Assembly (NCBI GenBank): GCA_900541335.1
Contig: UQJC01000012.1
Coordinates: 1-47,563 of the forward strand
Length of the DNA stretch: 47,563 nucleotides
Direction: 5' to 3'
Source: an uncultured Prevotella sp.
Lineage (GTDB): Bacteria > Bacteroidota > Bacteroidia > Bacteroidales > Bacteroidaceae
In this document: positions 1 to 9,800 of the stretch, piece by piece
Numbering within the stretch: position 1 is the stretch's first letter
How the letters are laid out: the number at the start of each line of letters is the position of its first letter
Made by a program: the position numbers and the translations under genes
Notes under the pieces: generated by a model
Told to the model about the DNA's origin: nothing
Seen by the model: the letters and a program-made list of their open reading frames with translations, nothing else
Database searches by the model: none

Positions 1-210
1 TGCGAATTTGACAGAACCATTTCGGAAGGTGGAAAAATGCCTTTGCGAATTTGACAGAACCATTTCGGAGAACGGAAAAATGCCTTTGCGAATTTGACAG
101 AACCATTTCGGAGGGCGGAAAAATGCCTTTGCGAATTTGACAGAACCATTTCGGAAGGTGGAAAAATGCCTTTGCGAATTTGACAGAACCATTTCGGAGA
201 ACGGAAAATG
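1..210. repeat. 43-bp tandem array, five copies
   Basis: Five head-to-tail copies start at 1, 44, 87, 130 and 173, each beginning TGCGAATTTGACAG. Copies are nearly identical except for a five-base block after TTTCGG, which reads AAGGT, AGAAC, AGGGC, AAGGT, AGAAC in order. The alternating variant order suggests duplication of a multi-unit block. The array meets the window edge, so it may be longer. The period is not a multiple of three and no gene spans it. Confidence 0.95.
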
Positions 211-224
211 GGGTTGTAAAATTT

Positions 225-260
225 ATAAAGCCGTTTTGCGGAGATGCAAAACGGCTTTAT
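225..260 (-). terminator. Terminator hairpin of the efflux operon
   Basis: A perfect 15-bp inverted repeat (225-239 with 246-260) surrounds a 6-nt loop. Read on the minus strand it lies about 180 nt after the outer-membrane channel stop codon and is followed by an AT-rich stretch. The T-run is weak, so this could also be bidirectional. The rest of 261-439 shows no gene or motif I recognise. Confidence 0.6.
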
Positions 261-439
261 CTGAAATCTAAATAGAAATCTGACTTGACTTATTGTTATC
301 GAAATCGAGATTTGGCAAGTGGGGAACAAATAGGGGAAATGACTTTGACTGGAAAATCCTCTAATAGAAAAGCACTATGAATACATTATATAGATAGACT
401 TCTGAAGCGACCATGCCTCGTCTTTGCTCCACGACTCAC

Positions 440-1756
440 CTACTCTGTCAAATAATGCAGAATGCCACCGCTCAACTGCAGGAGAGAAATTTCACAAAGC
501 TTCGTGTTATACTCCGCCACAAGAATGCGTTCCTCGGCATCAAGTAAACTCTTTTGAGCTTCGCGCATCTCAATTCCAGAAAGATCACCGAGCATATAGC
601 GCTCACAAGCAATGAAATGGTTTTCTTGTGCATTGACCAAATTCTGCTTTTCCAAAGCGAGCAAACGCAAGTTATTCTCATAAGCTTGCCATAAGTCAGA
701 CAAATCAGCTTTCAAAGCTAACTGCAATTCCTGAGCAGCCAGCTCAGCATTATCTATCTGCAAACGAGCTACAGCACGCTGGCGTCGACGATTCCCATCG
801 AAGAGTTTCATACCTACTGTCACGCCTATATCGCCTCCCCAACCGTGACGGCGCATTGAATTGTCGCCCCCGGTACGATTAAATGTATAGCCGTAATTAC
901 CGTTGAGACGGACATAAGGAAAATCGCGAGAAGCGATTTGCTTGAAATCTAGCTCAGCCAAAGTACGGTTGTGAGCTGCATTAATTAAGGAAGCGTTTGT
1001 ACGGAGTGTGGCTGCCCACAGACTATCCAAAGAAAGCGATGAGGAAACATTGATGAGCGTATCCTGCACAGCTAATTTGTTATTCACTTCCCGTTCTGCC
1101 ATCAGTTCGTTCAAACGGATACGAGAAGTAGCCAGAAGTTCTAGCTGCTTCAAACTCTGCGCACTGTCCGCATTGAAATCAACCTGCGCTTGTTGCAAGT
1201 CAAGACGCGAATTATCTCCAATGATGTAACGCTCCTGTACAATACGCAAACGCTCTTTCGAAAGGGATACAGCATAACGAAGATTGCGCATGCGAATCAG
1301 TTGCTGCACGAAGTTATAATATTCCGCAGCAACGTCTGCTACATAATCTTCTATTGCCATACGGGTTTGAGTAGCACTCTGACGCTTCAATTCATTCAGC
1401 CGTGCCCAATTTGTCTGAATTTTAAACCCGTCGAAAACGGTCCATTCAGCAAAAACACCAGCCGATGCGGACTGTCCTACCGCGCGGCGCTCGCGATTCA
1501 CGCTACCACCAATTTTATTGTTGCGACTATCCAAAGAAACATCATATCCTCCCCTAGCCTCTACAGTTGGTAGATAACCCGCATTGGCACGCGTCGCATT
1601 TTGATCAGCGATACTTTGCTGATTGCGGACTATCCGCAAGGAATAGTTGTTTTGCAACCCTTTTTCAATACAATTGCGCAAAGAGAGAGGTTGCGCAATG
1701 AGCAGCTGGCAAGCAAATCCCAACAAGCACCCTAATACAACCTTATATAAAATCAT
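440..1756 (-). CDS. TolC-family outer-membrane efflux channel
   Basis: A 438-residue outer membrane efflux protein, the channel of a tripartite pump. It has an N-terminal signal peptide (hydrophobic residues about 4-20, cleavage likely near the AQP at 21-23). The rest is the long alpha-helical OEP-type repeat pattern, with NxxLxLA-like helices and about the usual TolC-family length. Its ATG overlaps the TGA of the pump gene by four bases (ATGA at 1753-1756), so the two are almost certainly translationally coupled. It is the last gene of a three-gene operon running adaptor, pump, channel. The substrate cannot be deduced; drugs, bile salts or dyes are usual for this class. No local regulator gene lies next to the operon. 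Confidence 0.93.
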   Translation of the reverse strand: MILYKVVLGCLLGFACQLLIAQPLSLRNCIEKGLQNNYSLRIVRNQQSIADQNATRANAGYLPTVEARGGYDVSLDSRNNKIGGSVNRERRAVGQSASAGVFAEWTVFDGFKIQTNWARLNELKRQSATQTRMAIEDYVADVAAEYYNFVQQLIRMRNLRYAVSLSKERLRIVQERYIIGDNSRLDLQQAQVDFNADSAQSLKQLELLATSRIRLNELMAEREVNNKLAVQDTLINVSSSLSLDSLWAATLRTNASLINAAHNRTLAELDFKQIASRDFPYVRLNGNYGYTFNRTGGDNSMRRHGWGGDIGVTVGMKLFDGNRRRQRAVARLQIDNAELAAQELQLALKADLSDLWQAYENNLRLLALEKQNLVNAQENHFIACERYMLGDLSGIEMREAQKSLLDAEERILVAEYNTKLCEISLLQLSGGILHYLTE

Positions 1757-4700
1757 CGTTTTACCTTTTTATGAACCAGATTAGTCGACACATAGGTATA
1801 AATAGCAGGTACAATAAACATCGTAAGTAAGGTAGAGAAGAGCATACCTCCCACCACTGCTGTACCCATGGCAATACGCCCGTTGGCACCTTCACCGGTA
1901 GCGAACATGAGCGGAAGCAAACCTAACACAGTGGATGCACTCGTCATCAAGATGGGACGCAAACGCAGAGCTGCTGCTTCGCGAATGGCCGTAAACTTAT
2001 CTTCGCCCATAAGTTGGCGCTGATTAGCAAACTCTACGATGAGGATACCGTTCTTTGCCACCAAACCAATCAACATGATGATACCAATTTGACTGAAGAT
2101 ATTCATTGTTTGTCCTCCAACAAGCATGAAGATCAACGCTCCACAAATAGCGAGAGGAACGGTCAACATGATGACGAAGGGATCTTTAAAGCTCTCAAAC
2201 TGAGCCGCCAATATCAGATAAATCAGCAACAGAGCCAATGCGAAAGCAAAAATCAAGCTAGAAGAACTCTCTCGGAACTCCTTGGAATCACCTGCCAATG
2301 CTGTACGGAAACTATCATCTAGGGTTGACTGAGCAATCTTATCCATTTCGTTCAAACCGTCACCGATGGTCATACCTGGTGCCAACGCTGCTGAAACCGT
2401 TGCAGATACGAAACGGTTATAACGGTATAGTTTAGGAGGAGCTATGTCTTCCGTCAACTCAACCAGGTTTTCCATCTGCACCATTTTACCGTCACCGCTA
2501 CGCACATAAATACCCTTAAGATTATTCGGGTCATTGCGTTGCTGACGATTGATTTCGCCGACAATCTCATACTGCTTTCCATTCAGATAGAGGTACCCCA
2601 TTCGCTGTCCGCTCAATCCATATTGCAAGGTTTGGGCAATGTCTTGCGTACTAATGCCCATCAGATTGGCTTTCTCACGATTGACATGCAACCGTACTTC
2701 TGGTTTGGAGAACTTGAGGTCAACATCAGCCATTCGGAACGCAGGATTATCATATACTTTGGCCATAAATTTAGGCAGTACTTCCTGTAGTTTCTCCAAG
2801 TTGGTAGCCTGCAACACATACTGCACAGGCATCGAACCGCGACGTCCGCCAAAGGTGGATTGCTGTTGCACGAAGGAGCGGGCATCCGTACGATCGCTGA
2901 CGGCCTTACTAAGTTTGTCCGCGACCTCCATCTGTGAATAATCACGGTCAGCCAAATCTTTCAACGTGATTTGTACGCTACCCGACGATTCCCATACACG
3001 CGCCGTCACAAATTTAGCATCAGGCACAACGGAATCAGCCAGACGGTTGATTTCCTCCGTATAATCACGCATATATTCATAGGTCACACCCTCAGGGCCC
3101 TTGGTACTGATCGTTAGGGAAGAGCGGTCTTCTAAGGGAGCCATTTCGGCTGGCACGCTAACCCACATCCATACACTGGCTACTACAGCTATGACCATCA
3201 CAACTATAGCGATGGCACGATGGCGCAAGAAAGCTGCCAACGAACGTGAATAGATACGATTGAGTCCATCGAAGAAGGGTTCGGTCTTACGATAGAACCA
3301 ACTTTGCCTTTCGCGTTTAACCAACAGTTTCGTTGCAAGCATCGGAGTAAATGTCAATGCAGCAAACGAAGAAATGATTACGGAACCAGCCACTACGAAA
3401 CTGAACTCACGGAATAAGCGACCGGTCGTTCCCTCCATAAATACAATGGGGAAGAACACAGCGACCAGCGTAATGGTCGTAGAAATAACGGCAAAGAAAA
3501 TCTCCTTTGCACCTTCAATACCTGCGTCCAACGGTTTCATACCGCGCTCTATGCGGATATAGATATTTTCGGTCATAACAATCGCATCGTCGACCACCAA
3601 TCCGACAGCCAATACAATGGCAAGCATAGAGAGAACATTGATGGAAAAGCCACAAACATACATGATGAAGAAGGCACCAATCAGCGACACGGGAATCACG
3701 ATGCAAGGCACCAACGTCACACGCCAGTCACGAAGGAATAGGAAGATGATGATGATGACCAGCACGAAGGCCTCATAAACGGTTGTCTTCACTTCGTTAA
3801 TCGAAGCACGAATGAAGCGGGTATTGTCAAATCCATAGTTATACTTGACGTCTTCGGGCAATTCCTTCTTCATCTGCTCCATACGACGGTGTACGGCATC
3901 GGCAATGTTGATATGATTTGCACCTGGCTGGGGCACTACGACCACACCGACCATGGGCACACCATTCATCTTCATGTAACTCTTCAAATCGCGCGGCGTA
4001 AGTTCGGCCCGACCAATATCGCTCAACCTAACGGTTCGCCCAGCGTTCGTACGCACAACGAGGTTATTAAACTCTTCAGTCGTGTGCATCTGTCCCATGG
4101 TCCGAATACTTAGCTCCACAGTATTACCTTCGATGCTACCTGAGGGTAATTCGACATTCTCGCGATTAAGCGCATTGCGCACGTCCATTGGCGTAATGCC
4201 ATATCCCGCCATCTTAACAGGATCAAGCCAAAGGCGCATACAGTAACGCTTCTCACCCCAAATGGACACACTGCTGACTTCGGGAATGGTCTGCAATTGT
4301 TCCTTGACTGTAAGATCGGCTATTTCACTCAATTCGAGCAAAGAGCGTTTATCGCTCTGAATAGCAACCATGAGAATGGGACGTGCATCGGCATCAGCTT
4401 TCGACACCGTCGGAGGATCACAATCGCGAGGCAGATTACGTTGTGCACGCGACACTTTATCACGCACATCGTTTGCAGCAGTCTCCAAATCTACGGAAAG
4501 CTCAAATTCAATGGTGATACGACTATATCCCTGCTGACTAACACTCGTGAGCGAACGAATGCCGGGAATACCATTAATATTTTGTTCCAGCGGTTCGGTT
4601 ATCTGGTTCTCAATTACGTCTGCATTAGCTCCGGGATAGGAACAGGTCACGGAGATTACAGGATTGTCTACCGAAGGATATTCACGCACGCCGAGTGAGA

Positions 4701-4788
4701 AGTAACCAATCACACCGAACAGCAGAATAATTAGTGTGAAAACGGTCGCTAGAACCGGACGACGGATACTTAGTTCTGATATATTCAT
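1753..4788 (-). CDS. RND efflux pump, AcrB/HAE1 family
   Basis: A 1011-residue inner-membrane proton/drug antiporter of the hydrophobe/amphiphile efflux (HAE1) branch. It starts MNISELSIRRPV, with a first transmembrane helix at about 11-30, then a large periplasmic loop, a membrane block at about 340-530, a second periplasmic loop and a final membrane block at about 860-1000. The proton-relay residues are intact: paired aspartates D400-D401 in the GLVVDDA motif and lysine K912 in LVAKNG. The length is normal for the family, so the pump is likely functional. It overlaps the channel gene by 4 bp and follows the adaptor gene by 157 bp. It works with that adaptor and channel to export compounds from the inner membrane or periplasm to the outside. 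Confidence 0.96.
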   Translation of the reverse strand: MNISELSIRRPVLATVFTLIILLFGVIGYFSLGVREYPSVDNPVISVTCSYPGANADVIENQITEPLEQNINGIPGIRSLTSVSQQGYSRITIEFELSVDLETAANDVRDKVSRAQRNLPRDCDPPTVSKADADARPILMVAIQSDKRSLLELSEIADLTVKEQLQTIPEVSSVSIWGEKRYCMRLWLDPVKMAGYGITPMDVRNALNRENVELPSGSIEGNTVELSIRTMGQMHTTEEFNNLVVRTNAGRTVRLSDIGRAELTPRDLKSYMKMNGVPMVGVVVVPQPGANHINIADAVHRRMEQMKKELPEDVKYNYGFDNTRFIRASINEVKTTVYEAFVLVIIIIFLFLRDWRVTLVPCIVIPVSLIGAFFIMYVCGFSINVLSMLAIVLAVGLVVDDAIVMTENIYIRIERGMKPLDAGIEGAKEIFFAVISTTITLVAVFFPIVFMEGTTGRLFREFSFVVAGSVIISSFAALTFTPMLATKLLVKRERQSWFYRKTEPFFDGLNRIYSRSLAAFLRHRAIAIVVMVIAVVASVWMWVSVPAEMAPLEDRSSLTISTKGPEGVTYEYMRDYTEEINRLADSVVPDAKFVTARVWESSGSVQITLKDLADRDYSQMEVADKLSKAVSDRTDARSFVQQQSTFGGRRGSMPVQYVLQATNLEKLQEVLPKFMAKVYDNPAFRMADVDLKFSKPEVRLHVNREKANLMGISTQDIAQTLQYGLSGQRMGYLYLNGKQYEIVGEINRQQRNDPNNLKGIYVRSGDGKMVQMENLVELTEDIAPPKLYRYNRFVSATVSAALAPGMTIGDGLNEMDKIAQSTLDDSFRTALAGDSKEFRESSSSLIFAFALALLLIYLILAAQFESFKDPFVIMLTVPLAICGALIFMLVGGQTMNIFSQIGIIMLIGLVAKNGILIVEFANQRQLMGEDKFTAIREAAALRLRPILMTSASTVLGLLPLMFATGEGANGRIAMGTAVVGGMLFSTLLTMFIVPAIYTYVSTNLVHKKVKR

Positions 4789-4945
4789 GAGAGAAGATTA
4801 TAGATAAAAGTTGACGAGTTAAGCAGTTAAGAAATTTCTCACTGAGAAGGTAGCAGTCAAGATGTAAAGGGGATAAAAGCTATACCATCGTTCGACAAAT
4901 AGCCCATTCTCCTTCTCCTCTTCACGCTCCTTTTCTTCAGCAATT

Positions 4946-6016
4946 TCATTTTCCTACCACTTTCACTTTCTGTCCCGTTCGCAACTGCATGGTTCCGCTG
5001 ACAATCACAGTATCCCCAGGAACCAGGCCCTTCAGCACTTGTACTTCAGCCTCAGTACGCAGTCCTTTCTTGATTTCCACGGGCTGGGCTTTACCGTTTT
5101 TACACAGGAAAACCTTATCCACACCCATCTCTGAAATCACCGCCGTACTGGGTACTGCCAACGTATTGGAATACTCACGAGCGGTCAAGTTAATACTGAC
5201 ATAACGTCCGGGAACCAACGAACCACCAGCGTTAGGATAAGTGGCACGAACGGTAAACGTTCGTGTATCAACGTCTACCTGTGAATTCGTTGCGTAGACC
5301 TTGGCTAAACGCGGAGTCAAGTCCCCCTCTACCGTAAAGGTCAATGAACTTCCGGGCTTCAACATACCGGCGTAACGTTCAGGCACACTAAACTCCAACT
5401 TCAACGGAGATGTTTTAGTCAGCGTAGCTATCGTCGTAGCAGTGGTGGCATAGGCTCCGACGCTTACTTGACGCAAACCGACGATACCAGAAAAAGGTGC
5501 ACGAAGTTCCGTTCGCGCAATCTCTGCTCGAACCATATCCATTTCTGCATGAAGTGCCGAAAGGTTGGCTTCGGCTTCCTGAAAAGCTTCTTTACTAACA
5601 GCCTCCTTGGCCAACAAAGCCCGCTGGCGATAAAGGCGATCCTGCATCAGTTTAAGTTGGGCCGTGAGCTTACGTAACTGGGCTTGAAGCGGTGCATCAT
5701 TGATCTTCGCCAATAACTGCCCTTCAGCTACGTGTGCACCTTCACGAAAATGGATGGCGGTAATTTTTCCAGCAGTTTCAAATGACAAGTTTACCTCTTC
5801 GTCAGGCAAAAGACTACCGCTTACATCAATAACATCACGCAAAGACTTGGGTTGAAGTACAGCCACACGGACCGAGAGCGTTTTGTCCCGCTTCATGCTT
5901 CCTTTTTCAGGACGAATGAGTTCTGCATTTTCACGGGGTACGAACGTACGGTATGCCAGCACGCCCAAGCCTGCTATAATGATACCGACCAGGCTCCATT
6001 TTACGATAGGTTTCAT
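4946..6016 (-). CDS. RND efflux periplasmic adaptor (membrane fusion protein)
   Basis: A 356-residue HlyD/AcrA-type adaptor and the first gene of the efflux operon. Residues about 7-25 form an N-terminal hydrophobic anchor with no lipobox cysteine, so it is probably an uncleaved membrane anchor or signal peptide. A biotinyl-lipoyl-like half-motif is visible at about 75-110 (SFETAGKITAIHFREGAHV), followed by a short coiled-coil hairpin at about 108-165, then the second lipoyl half (RAPFSGIVGLRQVSVGAYA) and beta-barrel domains ending at a typical GDTVIVSGTMQLRTGQKVKV. It bridges the RND pump and the outer-membrane channel. The 157-bp gap to the pump gene has no obvious terminator. A TAATTTTG -7 box lies 55 nt upstream. 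Confidence 0.94.
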   Translation of the reverse strand: MKPIVKWSLVGIIIAGLGVLAYRTFVPRENAELIRPEKGSMKRDKTLSVRVAVLQPKSLRDVIDVSGSLLPDEEVNLSFETAGKITAIHFREGAHVAEGQLLAKINDAPLQAQLRKLTAQLKLMQDRLYRQRALLAKEAVSKEAFQEAEANLSALHAEMDMVRAEIARTELRAPFSGIVGLRQVSVGAYATTATTIATLTKTSPLKLEFSVPERYAGMLKPGSSLTFTVEGDLTPRLAKVYATNSQVDVDTRTFTVRATYPNAGGSLVPGRYVSINLTAREYSNTLAVPSTAVISEMGVDKVFLCKNGKAQPVEIKKGLRTEAEVQVLKGLVPGDTVIVSGTMQLRTGQKVKVVGK

Positions 6017-6070
6017 TGTTTGTAGAAATGTTTGATTAGGTTGATTGTTCTATTTTTTCGAAATATGTTG

Positions 6071-6078
6071 CAAAATTA
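6071..6078 (-). promoter_or_regulatory. -7 element (TAATTTTG) of the efflux operon
   Basis: The minus strand reads TAATTTTG, matching the Bacteroidetes sigma-70 -7 consensus TAnnTTTG, 55 nt before the adaptor ATG. No clear -33 TTTG was found, so this rests on the -7 box and its position. Confidence 0.45.
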
Positions 6079-6105
6079 GCGGAATCAGCAGACTTGTTTG
6101 ATCCG

Positions 6106-6324
6106 TATCTTTGATAAATCGCAATATGGCCATATTCTTTTACTTCGCCTCATTCACCAACTGATAACCGATAGACTCTTGACTGCCTATTCCTGAGGAT
6201 TGTAGCAAAAGGTAGCGGTACACTGTCTATCCGAAGTAGGTCTTGAAAGGTGACATTGGGCTGCCACTACCCTCCCAAAGTTTCACAAGGCCCATACGTC
6301 ACATAACATGGGGCATCTTCTTGC
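6106..6324 (+). other. Gene-free segment with a possible small-RNA promoter and stem
   Basis: No convincing coding frame. A plus-strand TATCTTTG (6106-6113) fits the Bacteroidetes -7 element, and a long imperfect stem (6250-6261 with 6290-6302, GTGAC...GTCAC ends) lies downstream. I cannot match it to a known RNA family by eye. Confidence 0.3.
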
Positions 6325-6367
6325 AATAAAAAAGAGGCTACGCACACTGGTTAGGTGCATAGCCTCT
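6325..6367 (-). terminator. Orphan intrinsic terminator
   Basis: A 13-bp stem (6333-6345 with 6355-6367, one G-T pair). On the minus strand it is followed by TTTTTTATTG, a good rho-independent terminator. The only upstream gene on that strand, secA, already has its own terminator at 6705-6741. This one may therefore end a separate short transcript or be a backup. Confidence 0.6.
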
Positions 6368-6383
6368 CCATATATATACAAAT

Positions 6384-6587
6384 ATTGCTATCCGATAAAA
6401 GTCCCAATACAGTAATATTTGGAAAGGGGTATTGCAGTCGTACAATGGAATTTTGCAGATTTAGCAAAACCCGAACCATCACTTTTTGATTAGGGGGCTT
6501 GTAAAATGAAAAAGAAGACTCGAACACTGAAAATTAAGCGTTCGAGTCATACTTTATTACTGTATTGGACTTTTATCGGACAGTAAT
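6384..6587. mobile_element. MITE-like element with about 33-bp terminal inverted repeats
   Basis: The left arm 6384-6416 and right arm 6556-6587 are inverted copies. The core (6391-6416 against 6556-6580) differs by one inserted base, and the outer seven bases by two transitions. The element is about 200 bp, has no coding frame, and contains a separate 9-bp hairpin (6517-6525 with 6540-6548, GACTCGAAC). Non-autonomous transposon derivatives have this form. I see no clear target duplication and no transposase in the window, so the family is unknown. Confidence 0.55.
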
Positions 6588-6704
6588 AAAAAAGGATGCT
6601 GCCAAACTCCGTCCATTGCGCAATTGCGCCCAAATGAATGATGAAATGGACTGGAGGAAGAAGAGAAATATGGAAACTTTGGTTCATTGGTGCTATAATC
6701 AAAA

Positions 6705-6741
6705 AAAAAGAGCGAACGCTATTCCCGCGTTCGCTCTTTTT
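6705..6741 (-). terminator. secA intrinsic terminator
   Basis: GAGCGAACGC (6710-6719) pairs with GCGTTCGCTC (6727-6736), extended by an A/T tract to 15 bp. The minus-strand side ends in nine Ts. It lies about 120 nt beyond the secA stop and could act on both strands. Confidence 0.85.
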
Positions 6742-6857
6742 GACTAATGAGCTCATTGAATATCTGAGATCTGTGCGTAAAGCTACGACTTGCATTCCCA
6801 GCTCCTCATAATCTAGAATTTTGAGGTTCGGGATATGCAAGATGTTTACTTACAAGA

Positions 6858-9800
6858 TTATGCCTGACCTTCTTCGGGCATCTGTACAGGAATCTGACCA
6901 CGCATCAGGGTAGAAATGGTTTCGTTATTGATGCGGTTGACCATCTTGTCAAAGAGCTGTACACTTTCAAGTTTGAAGACCAAAAGCGGATCCTTCTGCT
7001 CGTAAGAAGCGTTCTGAACAGAATGCTTCAAGTCATCGAGTTCACGCAAGTTTTCCTTCCAAGCATCGTCGATGTTATGAAGAAGAATGGCTTTCTCAAA
7101 ATCATTGACCACTTCCTTCGCTTCCGTCTCGTACGCCTTCTTAAGGTTCGTGCGGATGTTGTACACCAATTTACCATCCGTGATAGGCACCAAGATATTT
7201 TCGTACATATTACCCTGGTTCTCGTAAACCTGCTTGATTACCGGCATAGCCACCTCAGCAAGTCTACCCATCTTACGACGGAATGCTTCAACAGCTGCCT
7301 GGAATGACTTCTCGTACAAATCCTCACGCTTCATGGAGTCAAACTCTTCTTCCGTGAAAGGAACTTCCATGGCAAAGATTTCAATAAAGCCTTCCTTGCA
7401 ACCTTCGTAATCGTTCTTGTCGATAATGTTGAGCACACGATCCCACAACATGTTGGCAATATCCATACCGACACGTTCACCCATCAAAGCGTGGCGACGC
7501 TTCTCATAGATCACGGTACGCTGCTTGTTCATCACGTCATCATATTCCAAGAGACGCTTACGGATACCGAAGTTGTTTTCTTCCACCTTGCGCTGGGCAC
7601 GTTCGATGCTGTTGTTGATCATCTTAGCCTCAATCATTTCGCCATCCTTGAAGCCCAACTTGTCCATCACGCGAGCAATGCGTTCAGAAGCAAAAAGACG
7701 CATCAAGTTGTCTTCGAGCGAAACGAAGAAGACAGAAGATCCCGGGTCACCCTGACGACCGGCACGACCACGAAGCTGACGGTCTACACGACGGCTTTCG
7801 TGACGTTCGGTACCGATGATAGCCAAACCACCAGCAGCCTTCACCTCGTCAGTCAACTTAATGTCCGTACCACGACCTGCCATGTTGGTAGCAATCGTAA
7901 CGGCACCGAGCATACGCTGCTCCTTGTGTTTGTTACCCTGTTCGTCAGTAATTACGACTTCGCCCAGATTACTCTTACCAGCCAATGCCACGATGTCAGC
8001 TTCCTTCTGGTGGAGCTTTGCGTTCAATACCTGATGAGGAATGTGACGAAGTTTCAACATACGGCTCAACAATTCGCTGACATCCACACTCGTCGTACCC
8101 ACCAATACGGGACGACCTGCCAAACGCATCTTTTCGATTTCGTCGATTACAGCACCATACTTCTCACGCTTCGTCTTGTAAACGCGGTCATTCATATCGA
8201 CACGCTGAATGGGGCGGTTCGTCGGAATTTCCACCACATCGAGCTTATAGATATTCCAGAATTCACCTGCTTCCGTACTTGCCGTACCCGTCATACCCGA
8301 CAGTTTATGGTACATACGGAAATAGTTCTGAAGCGTAATCGTAGCAAAAGTTTGCGTCGCAGCTTCCACCTTCACGTGTTCCTTAGCCTCGACAGCCTGA
8401 TGGAGTCCGTCACTCCAACGACGACCTTCCATGATACGGCCCGTCTGCTCATCCACAATCTTTACCTGGCCATCCATTACCACATATTCCTCGTTGATGC
8501 GGAACATGGTGTAAGCCTTCAACAGCTGCAGGATGGTGTGTACACGGTCAGACTTAATCGCATAATCTTGCAGGAGTTCATCCTTACGCGCTACGCGTTC
8601 TTCGTCCGTCAGGCTCTTGTCAGCTTCGAGTGCAGAAAGCAACGAAGTGATATCGGGAAGAATGAAGAGTTTGTCATCATTAACCTGGTCAGCCAACCAC
8701 TTGTTACCCTTGTCCGTCAGATCCACACTGTGCATCTTTTCGTCCACCACAAAGTAAAGCGGTTCGACAGCCTCGGGCATACGGCGGTTGTTATTTTCCA
8801 TATAGACCTCTTCGGTCTTGAGCATACCCGCCTTGATACCCGTTTCAGAAAGGAACTTAATCAACGGATTGTTCTTCGGCAGAGCCTTGTGACTACGGAA
8901 GAGCTGGAGGAAACCTTCTTCTTCCTTCGCCTTGTCGCCAGACGCAATGAGTTGCTTGGCTTCAGCCAGGTACTGCGTAGCCAACTTGCGCTGTACTTCT
9001 ACCAAACGTTCTACAAGGGGCTGGTACTGCTCGAAGAGCTGATCGTCCCCCTTGGGCACGGGACCAGAAATAATCAGCGGCGTACGGGCATCGTCAATCA
9101 ACACGGAGTCGACCTCATCGACGATGGCATAGTTGTGACGACGCTGTACGAGGTCCTTGGGATCCATCGCCATATTGTCACGCAAGTAGTCAAAACCGAA
9201 CTCATTGTTTGTACCAAACGTGATATCCGCCATGTAAGCACGACGACGGCTTTCAGAGTTAGGCTGGTGCTTGTCGATACAGTCTACAGAAAGTCCGTGG
9301 AACATGTAGAGCGGGCCCATCCATTCCGAGTCACGCTTCGCCAAATAGTCATTGACCGTTACGACGTGTACACCGTTACCCGTCAAGGCATTGAGGAATA
9401 CGGGGAGCGTAGCTACCAACGTCTTACCTTCACCCGTTGCCATTTCGGCAATCTTACCTTGGGTCAAAACGACACCACCGAAGATCTGTACATCATAGTG
9501 TACCATGTCCCACTTCATATCATTACCACCGGCAATCCAGTGATTCTGATAAATAGCCTTGTCACCCTCGATGCGTACGAAGTCGTGCGTGGCAGCCAGT
9601 TCACGGTCGAAGTCAGTAGCCGTCACTTCCAAGAAATCGTTTTCAGCGAAACGGCGACCCGTATCCTTCACGATGGCATAAGCCTCGGGAAGCGCTTCGG
9701 TCAGAGCCTCTTCCATGCGGTCGAGCACCTGCGTTTCGAGTTTGTCGATGTTGTTGAAGATGACTTCACGGTCTTCGATAGGAGTTTCTTCGATCTTAGC

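Noticed and set aside
6250..6302. SRP RNA, tmRNA or 6S RNA in the secA-efflux spacer
   Set aside because: The conserved SRP apical loop and tmRNA ends are absent, and the fold is only one imperfect stem.
6547..6840. 97-codon minus-strand frame downstream of secA
   Set aside because: It runs through the secA terminator and into the MITE-like arm, so it cannot be a normal gene.
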